Assembly (NCBI GenBank): GCA_002396645.1
Contig: DGYI01000047.1
Location: forward strand, 105,400 to 111,119
Length of the DNA stretch: 5,720 nt
Origin: Firmicutes bacterium UBA5010
GTDB lineage: Bacteria > Bacillota > Clostridia > Tissierellales > Sedimentibacteraceae
Direction: 5' to 3'
The position numbers were made by a program, and so were the translations under genes. Positions 1-4,172 of this stretch are shown piece after piece (the stretch's first letter is position 1; each line of letters begins with the position of its first letter). The notes under the pieces were generated by a model, which was not told the origin of the DNA, did not search any database, and saw nothing but the letters and a program-made list of their open reading frames with translations.

Positions 1-22
1 GTTGTGACAATTATAGGCTTAA
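1..22. repeat. Inverted copy of 386-407 at the window edge
   Basis: The first 22 bases are an exact reverse complement of 386-407, and the match reaches the edge of the window. Position 23 breaks the match. Both copies lie inside the antiporter gene. It could be a real inverted repeat, or an assembly join or fold-back amplification chimera. Confidence 0.9.
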
Positions 23-908
23 ACAACCACATCATTCTGGCAGAACCCTTTACAAATGTTTCTATCATATAGTTTATACCTAATTTTCCAACCAATCCTG
101 TTACTATCGAAGTTACAGTAATAACAAGAATCGCATATGAAGACCCGCTTTGTAAGGTGATACCATATCCTATCAGCGCTGCCATAGTTATAATAAAAGC
201 AATTGTAGCCATTTTAACCTGAGATGTTGCCTTATAATCATCATTAGTCTTTTCTGTATTCTCATACGCGTAAACACCAAAAGTTTTTTTCTGAACTCTG
301 TTAGCCGCAAAAAATGTGATAATTAAAACAACTACTGCAAGAGGAATACCTGCTCCTAATATATATTGTCCGTAATTTAAGCCGGTTAAGCCTATAATTG
401 TCACAACTTGAGGAGTATAAGGTCCTAAAAACATGCCTGTAAGTCCGGCTCCCATAAACGCTATAGCTACAGTTGAAGGGGTTATTCCTATAGTTGCAAC
501 AAGAGGTATGATTATAGGTGCGATGATTGCATTTGCTCCTGCCAATGTACCCAGCAATGAAACAAGAACTGTTGAACAAATCATTGTTGCCAGTATTGCT
601 TTTCTCTCAGTATTAACACCTATTCCTTTAGTCAACGACATAACTAAATATTCAGCAACACCTGTTTTTTGAAGCACAGCTCCAAGTCCCGAGCCTATCA
701 TAATTATAAAACCTATCATTCCTAAGAATGAACCCAAAGAGCCCGCTAATACGCTTCCAAACGATGAAAAAGGCTGCTTTGTTAAAATAGCACTTAAAAT
801 AACACATACAGCTACATTAAATATAGGATGCAGCTTTTCCCTAAATGATAAAACAACATATAATACAAGCGGTATTAATCCAAAAATCGGATGTAAATTA
901 AATAACAT
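1..908 (-). CDS. NhaC-like Na+/H+ antiporter / ion-transporter-superfamily permease, 3' end outside window
   Basis: An integral membrane transporter, probably exchanging Na+ for H+ or carrying a small organic ion across the cytoplasmic membrane. The 302 visible residues are strongly hydrophobic, with likely membrane segments near residues 8-21, 28-42, 57-79, 106-120, 126-142, 146-161, 183-201, 232-252 and 258-274. Gly- and Pro-rich stretches such as GTLAGANAIIAPIIIP (120-135) and GAGLTGMFLGPYTP (153-166) resemble the re-entrant or substrate-site loops of NhaC and other ion-transporter-superfamily permeases. A polar cytoplasmic loop lies near 203-231. NhaC-type proteins are usually about 430-480 residues, so roughly the last third is missing. 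The ATG at 906-908 is preceded by AGGAGG (916-921) with a 7-nt gap, which makes the start secure. The gene stands alone after a terminator and a long leader. The substrate is not proven; YfcC- or DcuC-like carriers are alternatives. Residues 296-302 lie in a 22-bp inverted repeat and may be artefactual. Confidence 0.72.
   Translation of the reverse strand, partial: MLFNLHPIFGLIPLVLYVVLSFREKLHPIFNVAVCVILSAILTKQPFSSFGSVLAGSLGSFLGMIGFIIMIGSGLGAVLQKTGVAEYLVMSLTKGIGVNTERKAILATMICSTVLVSLLGTLAGANAIIAPIIIPLVATIGITPSTVAIAFMGAGLTGMFLGPYTPQVVTIIGLTGLNYGQYILGAGIPLAVVVLIITFFAANRVQKKTFGVYAYENTEKTNDDYKATSQVKMATIAFIITMAALIGYGITLQSGSSYAILVITVTSIVTGLVGKLGINYMIETFVKGSARMMWLFKPIIVT
386..407. repeat. Internal partner of the 22-bp inverted repeat
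   Basis: This copy encodes residues 168-175 (VVTIIGLT), a well-behaved conserved-looking part of the antiporter, so it is likely the original. The copy at 1-22 is the suspect one. Confidence 0.9.
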
Positions 909-915
909 ATAAAAA

Positions 916-921
916 CCTCCT
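916..921 (-). promoter_or_regulatory. Ribosome binding site of the antiporter gene
   Basis: A full AGGAGG on the minus strand lies 7 nt before the ATG at 908. It fixes the start codon of the antiporter gene. Confidence 0.85.
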
Positions 922-928
922 AAATATT

Positions 929-959
929 ATTATAATTTGGGTCAGTTCTTAAATATCAA
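929..959 (-). promoter_or_regulatory. Possible sigma-A promoter close to the antiporter gene
   Basis: The minus strand has TTGATA (954-959) and a perfect TATAAT (929-934). The spacer is 19 nt, longer than the preferred 17. Transcription would begin near 922, almost at the ribosome binding site, leaving a very short leader. The region is AT-rich, so chance -10 boxes are common. A promoter further upstream (towards 1100-1240) would instead give a leader mRNA carrying the mini-ORF at 1003-1029. Confidence 0.3.
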
Positions 960-970
960 GTAAATAATTT

Positions 971-997
971 GCGTCCTTTAATAAAGATTTTTAACGC
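971..997. repeat. Nested imperfect inverted repeat
   Basis: Outer arms GCGT (971-974) and ACGC (994-997) enclose a perfect inner palindrome CTTTA-a-TAAAG (976-986). The two halves are not evenly spaced, so a single hairpin would carry a bulge. It directly abuts the palindrome at 998-1012. There is no T-tract, so it is not a terminator. It could be an operator or a leader RNA hairpin, or a chance product of AT-rich sequence. Confidence 0.25.
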
Positions 998-1012
998 TAC
1001 TACTAAGTAGTA
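998..1012. repeat. Operator-like palindrome
   Basis: TACTACT-a-AGTAGTA is a perfect palindrome with 7-bp arms around a single central base. Its size and symmetry are typical of a dimeric repressor site. It also overlaps the end of the mini-ORF, and its repetition creates the run of TAG codons there. No regulator can be named. Confidence 0.35.
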
Positions 1013-1029
1013 TTATATTTTTCAATCAT
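1003..1029 (-). CDS. Possible leader peptide, MIEKYNTT
   Basis: An ATG (1027-1029) follows a strong ribosome-binding-site sequence and opens an 8-codon ORF reading MIEKYNTT. It is closed by three consecutive in-frame TAG codons (1003-1005, 1000-1002, 997-999), and a further in-frame TAA lies at 991-993. It lies about 95 nt upstream of the antiporter ATG on the same strand. Such an arrangement could be a translated leader peptide that controls the downstream gene, or a degenerate remnant. The gap from the GGAGG core to the ATG is 13 nt, longer than ideal, although the 3' part of the site (GGTGAGG) is 8 nt away. A TTG-initiated 15-codon frame overlaps it. Evidence is only the strong binding site and position. 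Confidence 0.22.
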   Translation of the reverse strand: MIEKYNTT

Positions 1030-1037
1030 ATTTTAAT

Positions 1038-1047
1038 CCTCACCTCC
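1038..1047 (-). promoter_or_regulatory. Strong ribosome-binding-site sequence with no full-length gene behind it
   Basis: The minus strand reads GGAGGTGAGG, containing GGAGGTGA, a perfect 8-base match to the anti-Shine-Dalgarno sequence. The only ATG in range opens the 8-codon mini-ORF at 1003-1029. It may serve a leader peptide, be the relic of a lost gene, or be a ribosome standby or purine-rich leader element. Confidence 0.4.
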
Positions 1048-1059
1048 CGAACTTTCATA

Positions 1060-1080
1060 TTTAACTTCAAGTTGCTTAAA
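1060..1080. repeat. Palindromic stretch in the leader region
   Basis: AACTT-c-AAGTT (1063-1073) is a perfect palindrome, flanked by TTTAA (1060-1064) and TTAAA (1076-1080), which are also complementary with a 2-nt offset. It lies just upstream of the strong ribosome-binding-site sequence. It could be an operator or be due to base composition. Confidence 0.22.
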
Positions 1081-1186
1081 CAATAGCATTATTGCTTACA
1101 AATTTTAATTAATGATTTATATAATATATTTATCAAAGTTATGCTTAAGTATATTTCTTAAATATTAATATTATTTTAGTTATTTC

Positions 1187-1201
1187 ATATACTCTGTATA
1201 T
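1187..1201. repeat. Operator-like palindrome ATATAC-tct-GTATAT
   Basis: Perfect 6-bp arms surround a 3-bp centre. It lies between the terminator and the rest of the antiporter leader, where an upstream regulator site would be expected. Its AT content makes a chance origin quite possible. Confidence 0.25.
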
Positions 1202-1242
1202 TTTATGATGTTAATTTATAATTTTGCATTAATTATGTATAC

Positions 1243-1287
1243 AAAAAAACCCAACAAAATAAGCATATCTACCATTTTGTTGGGTTT
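1243..1287 (-). terminator. Rho-independent terminator of the comEC-to-DUF3870 block
   Basis: A perfect 14-bp stem pairs 1247-1260 with 1274-1287 around a 13-nt loop. Read on the minus strand, the second arm ends in GGGTTT and continues into a total run of seven T before a G, as expected for intrinsic termination. On the plus strand the T-tract is interrupted (GTTTCATTT), so it works mainly for minus-strand transcripts. It lies 45 nt past the stop of the DUF3870 gene and separates that block from the antiporter gene. Confidence 0.9.
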
Positions 1288-1332
1288 CATTTACTCCGAC
1301 ACAGTTTTAACTATATCATATAAACAAAGCAA

Positions 1333-1653
1333 CTATGTATATAATTTGTCTTTTATGTCTAAAAATTTCTTTAATGCATCCTTATAAGAAACAATTATTG
1401 CTTTTTGAGATGTTCCGTGATAACGTTTTCTGATTTCATTCTCCGCCGTATCAAAATCAGTTATATCTCTGCCAATAAAAAGCTTCTTTACAAATTTCTC
1501 GGTTAAATCAATCGTATGTGTACAGCCACAATCTAAGATTTGACCTGTTTTTAAATCTATTTCAAATGCTATATAAAATGAATTATAAATTATTGTTATA
1601 GCGTTGTCCATGTTGGTCCTAGATTCACCAACAATAAAAATCGTATCATCCAT
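1333..1653 (-). CDS. DUF3870-family protein of unknown function
   Basis: A small, soluble, presumably cytoplasmic protein of 106 residues, recognised from memory as resembling the DUF3870 family of Firmicutes, whose members are usually about 100-110 residues. Recognisable blocks are IFIVGESRTNMDNAIT (5-20), a Cys-containing centre DCGCTHTIDLTEKFVKKLFIG (split at residues 41-50 and 51-61), and IRKRYHGTSQKAIIVSYKDA (74-93). No function or catalytic residues are established that I can name; C42 and C44 are worth noting. The frame is open back to an ATG at 1707, but a TATAAT promoter puts the transcription start near 1702, which would exclude that codon. The ATG at 1651-1653 has GGTGAT just upstream and gives the usual family length. 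The ATG at 1677 is the alternative. The gene ends 45 nt before a strong terminator. It may be transcribed from its own promoter and by read-through from holA. Confidence 0.75.
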   Translation of the reverse strand: MDDTIFIVGESRTNMDNAITIIYNSFYIAFEIDLKTGQILDCGCTHTIDLTEKFVKKLFIGRDITDFDTAENEIRKRYHGTSQKAIIVSYKDALKKFLDIKDKLYT

Positions 1654-1708
1654 ATCATCACCAGTTGTATAAAACATTTTTTTACATATAAAAAGCTTTC
1701 TCAACATT

Positions 1709-1737
1709 ATTATATATATATAAGTATTTTTTTACAA
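1709..1737 (-). promoter_or_regulatory. Sigma-A promoter of the DUF3870 gene
   Basis: The minus strand carries TTGTAA (1732-1737) and a perfect TATAAT (1709-1714) with an ideal 17-nt spacer. The start of transcription would fall near 1702, about 50 nt before the preferred ATG at 1653. The 145-nt gap after holA, against 15 and 40 nt elsewhere in the operon, supports a separate transcription start. Confidence 0.55.
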
Positions 1738-1798
1738 GTCCTTTTTTTAATATTTGATTTTTTTAATTAGAAGATTGAATTACAATCATTATTATCTT

Positions 1799-2827
1799 TT
1801 AAAAAGAATTGCATATTATATCCAAGCCTACGCTTTTATCAATAAAGCCGGTTTTTATTTTTCTATCTATATCCAAAAGCTGCTCAATTATATACTCTGT
1901 CCTTTCAATGCTTATAGTCCTTGCAATATTGCTAAGCTTAGAGGCTATAAATTTTTTTATCTTCATTGTATCCATTATTTGATTCATTGAATATCCTTTT
2001 TGTGTAAGAATCTGATATTCATAAATCATTCTGTATTGCCTTGCTATCATATGTATTATAAATTGCTCCGCAGCTCCGTTTTGAAGCATATCCTGAAGCA
2101 TTGAGTTTGCTTTATGTTTCTTTCCTTCACAAATATAGTCAACAAGCTTGAATATATTACTGTCAAGAGATTTAGTAAGTAACAAGTCAATATCATCTCT
2201 TGTAACTTCGCCCTTATCCATAGCATATGAATATAATTTATGAATTTCATTATTTACATCATATAGGTTAATAACTGTTTCATAGTCCAGATAGCCGCAA
2301 TTCAGTGCTATATAATTTGCATTTGAAGAACTTATTTTCAGCCCTTTAGCTTTAAAGCTCTCAATTATCCAGCTAATAAGCTCTGACTCATCCAGCCTCT
2401 TAATTTCATATATTGAATTATTATCCTTAAATATTTTTACTATTTTTTTTCGAGTATCAGGCTTTTTGCCCTTTAAGAGGAACATAACTATACTTGTATT
2501 GACATCACTTCCCAAAAGAGCAATCAATTTATCCTCATAAGCTTTGTTAAGGCTTCCGGTTGAAGTCATAAAATCACTTTCATTTACCAGAATTACTTTT
2601 TTATCTGACATAAAAGGAAATGTAGTTATATTCTCAAAAAAATCATTAAAGCTATCTTCTATTTTCTCAAATTTAGTATAATTCATTTCCTTAAAATCTT
2701 GTGACAAATATCTATCACATATAGATTTTACGGCATCATCAATTAAAAATATTTCATCACCGTATAGAATTATAAAATTATACAAACTATCTTTTTTTAT
2801 ATTGCTTTTTAATTCCTTATAATTCAC
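1799..2827 (-). CDS. holA: DNA polymerase III subunit delta
   Basis: The delta subunit of the clamp loader, which opens the beta sliding clamp so it can be placed on primed DNA during replication. With a GTG start the protein has 342 residues, normal for the family (about 320-350). The N-terminal domain begins with LYGDEIFLID (21-30), matching the family's YG-E-FLI signature; like other delta subunits it lacks a Walker A ATPase motif. TTFPFMSDKKVILV (68-81) is the typical conserved strand region. The C-terminal domain carries ARQYRMIYE (262-270) and DIDRKIKTGFID (319-330), close to the usual LARQFR and LL..D..IKTG blocks. The frame opens at ATG 2839, but that codon overlaps GGAGG (2833-2837), which sits 5 nt before GTG 2825-2827, so GTG is preferred. 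Downstream of comEC, as often in Firmicutes, but separated from it by a peptidase gene. Confidence 0.93.
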   Translation of the reverse strand: MNYKELKSNIKKDSLYNFIILYGDEIFLIDDAVKSICDRYLSQDFKEMNYTKFEKIEDSFNDFFENITTFPFMSDKKVILVNESDFMTSTGSLNKAYEDKLIALLGSDVNTSIVMFLLKGKKPDTRKKIVKIFKDNNSIYEIKRLDESELISWIIESFKAKGLKISSSNANYIALNCGYLDYETVINLYDVNNEIHKLYSYAMDKGEVTRDDIDLLLTKSLDSNIFKLVDYICEGKKHKANSMLQDMLQNGAAEQFIIHMIARQYRMIYEYQILTQKGYSMNQIMDTMKIKKFIASKLSNIARTISIERTEYIIEQLLDIDRKIKTGFIDKSVGLDIICNSF

Positions 2828-2832
2828 AATTA

Positions 2833-2837
2833 CCTCC
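2833..2837 (-). promoter_or_regulatory. Ribosome binding site deciding the holA start
   Basis: GGAGG on the minus strand lies 5 nt before GTG (2825-2827). The in-frame ATG at 2837-2839 contains the first base of this site and has no such sequence upstream, so the GTG is the more likely start. Confidence 0.7.
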
Positions 2838-2840
2838 ATA

Positions 2841-2873
2841 GTCTAAAACATTTTATCCGGTAATGTTTTAGAC
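2841..2873. repeat. Perfect 12-bp inverted repeat between the peptidase gene and holA
   Basis: GTCTAAAACATT (2841-2852) and AATGTTTTAGAC (2862-2873) are exact reverse complements around a 9-nt loop. The hairpin contains the peptidase stop codon (2868-2870) and ends four bases before the holA ribosome binding site. No T-tract follows on the minus strand, so it is not a normal terminator. It could stabilise or process the mRNA, tune holA translation after ribosomes leave the peptidase gene, or be a protein-binding site. Confidence 0.8.
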
Positions 2874-4157
2874 ATAATTAAGTATATCAATGTAATTTAC
2901 CTTATTAATTTCACTGCAAAGCCTTTTTAACATCATACCGTATGATTTACATTCACAATCATATTTATACTCATGTTCCGATTTCATAAAAAAGCATGAA
3001 GCATTTGTGCATGAGCTTGCTGTCAACTTTTCTATTATTTTATCATTTCTTTCAAACTTACTATAGAATATATTCTTAAAATGCTCTGAAGCAATTTGTC
3101 CCAAAGTGTAATTATGTATGTACATACAATCTATACTCCTGAAACTGTCAAAACGCCATAACTTTGGATTTTCAATCTCTAAATTAAGCCTAGAATAATG
3201 TTTTTCATATAATTTTTCTGCCATGCTCGTATTATTCCACAATTCTAATTCAAACAGAGCGCTTAAAGCAGTACGCGTATACTCTAAGCAATTAATTTCA
3301 TCAATTTTTTCAATTTCACTCTCTGATAAAACCATAATTGGGGCTATATTTTCTATAATAACCGCAAACACCTCATCTAAACATGGTGTAATCTGAAAAT
3401 ACAAATCACTTGAATCCTTACTCGAATAGTAATATAATATCGCATGACCAAACTCATGAAATAATGTGCGTACATCATTCAGACAATTTATATCGCTCAT
3501 GCTGATGCGTATATCATCAGAGCCAAGAATTGTTGTAAAGCATATATTATTTTTATAATAAATTTTTATATTATTTATTACTTCAAGCATATCCATTTTT
3601 TCAGCTAATCTATAAAGCATCTTATGTGGATCTACAGACTGCGTGTCACTGTTATTTATTTTGTCTAAATCACTAAACCAGCTTTTCCACTTAATATTGT
3701 ACTTTTTAATAATTTGATTAGCTCTTTCTAAGTTTTTATCAAGATAGTCATTAAGCCATCCGGTAAGCATTTCATATGTCATATTATCCGACTTTATTAT
3801 AGCGTCCATGTAGCCGGTAAAGCCTAACTCTATTGATTTTTTATCCCTTAGCTTCATTAAGTTAATTACATCAATATATATCTTATCTGATAATTCTTCT
3901 TTAGTAATTACTTCTTCATCCATATAATTATCAAAATTATCAAGCTTATTTCTTAGAAAAGCTACTTCCTTGCTTTTATCTATCCATTCTCTGATATATC
4001 TGTTTAAAAAAATAATTTCTTTATTTTTTCTCATATTATCTATACATTCAAATATTTTGTCACATGAATCATTTAAGTCATGATTTTTATTATCAACATA
4101 ATTTTCCCATTGAAGTATGTTTAACAAATAATTAAGTCTTATATAGTCATTGTACAT
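2868..4157 (-). CDS. Compact M3-like zinc metallopeptidase (oligoendopeptidase-type)
   Basis: A probable cytoplasmic zinc peptidase of 429 residues acting on peptides; no signal peptide or membrane segment is seen. The core is LFHEFGHAI (232-240), with HEFGH at 234-238. It is followed by DEVFAVIIEN, in which E262 and E269 keep the seven-residue spacing of the zinc-ligand Glu and following Glu in M3 peptidases (the DFVE..LEN region). A Tyr/His-rich stretch, MYIHNYTLGQIASEHF (345-360), matches the position of the substrate-binding helix in M3 enzymes. The N-terminal 200 residues are charged and helical. Typical M3 enzymes have about 560-700 residues, so this is short, mostly at the N-terminus. 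A C-terminal cluster of Cys (383, 388, 401, 403) is unusual. The ATG at 4155-4157 has GGAGGA 3 nt upstream; an in-frame TTG at 4172 overlaps that site and is less likely. It sits between comEC and holA, 15 nt after comEC. Its specific substrate is unknown. Confidence 0.78.
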   Translation of the reverse strand: MYNDYIRLNYLLNILQWENYVDNKNHDLNDSCDKIFECIDNMRKNKEIIFLNRYIREWIDKSKEVAFLRNKLDNFDNYMDEEVITKEELSDKIYIDVINLMKLRDKKSIELGFTGYMDAIIKSDNMTYEMLTGWLNDYLDKNLERANQIIKKYNIKWKSWFSDLDKINNSDTQSVDPHKMLYRLAEKMDMLEVINNIKIYYKNNICFTTILGSDDIRISMSDINCLNDVRTLFHEFGHAILYYYSSKDSSDLYFQITPCLDEVFAVIIENIAPIMVLSESEIEKIDEINCLEYTRTALSALFELELWNNTSMAEKLYEKHYSRLNLEIENPKLWRFDSFRSIDCMYIHNYTLGQIASEHFKNIFYSKFERNDKIIEKLTASSCTNASCFFMKSEHEYKYDCECKSYGMMLKRLCSEINKVNYIDILNYV

Positions 4158-4160
4158 AAA

Positions 4161-4166
4161 TCCTCC
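4161..4166 (-). promoter_or_regulatory. Ribosome binding site deciding the peptidase start
   Basis: GGAGGA on the minus strand directly precedes TTT-ATG (4155-4157). The frame extends upstream to a TTG at 4170-4172, but the binding site would then be inside the coding sequence, so the ATG is chosen. Confidence 0.75.
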
Positions 4167-4172
4167 GTACAA

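Larger units (their letters stand above)
909..1246 (-). other. AT-rich intergenic leader region upstream of the antiporter gene
   Basis: These 338 bases contain no convincing full-length gene on either strand. On the minus strand they hold, in order towards the antiporter, a 15-bp palindrome (1187-1201), a palindromic stretch at 1060-1080, a strong ribosome-binding-site sequence (1038-1047), an 8-codon mini-ORF (1003-1029), two abutting palindromic elements (971-997 and 998-1012), a TATAAT-containing promoter candidate, and the antiporter ribosome binding site. I see no known riboswitch or T-box signature. The layout fits a regulated promoter and leader for the transporter gene. Confidence 0.5.

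Noticed and set aside
301..579. Minus-strand ORF of 92 codons in another frame of the antiporter gene
   Set aside because: It is low-complexity (Ser, Tyr, Cys, Asn rich), out of frame with a well-supported membrane protein, and lacks a start signal.
433..672. Plus-strand ORF of 79 codons
   Set aside because: It lies antisense to the antiporter gene, has no ribosome binding site, and its composition mirrors the hydrophobic codons of the real frame.
946..1165. 11-bp direct repeat TTCTTAAATAT (946-956 and 1155-1165)
   Set aside because: Short and AT-rich; a chance match is likely in sequence of this composition, and the spacing suggests no known element.
909..1246. Riboswitch or T-box in the antiporter leader
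   Set aside because: I looked for conserved riboswitch cores and a T-box motif and saw none; the stretch is too AT-rich and lacks the GC-rich helices expected.
1205..1387. Plus-strand ORF of 60 codons
   Set aside because: It runs through the terminator hairpin and the 3' end of the DUF3870 gene, and has no ribosome binding site.
1765..1795. Possible terminator after holA (GATTG-TAATT-CAATC)
   Set aside because: The stem is only 5 bp and AT-rich, and the following sequence is A-rich on the minus strand and not a T-tract.
1754..1990. Plus-strand ORF of 78 codons
   Set aside because: Antisense to the end of holA, with no binding site and the Tyr/Ile-rich look of translated AT-rich sequence.
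2056..2250. Minus-strand ORF of 64 codons within holA
   Set aside because: Alternative frame inside a clear holA gene with no start signal.
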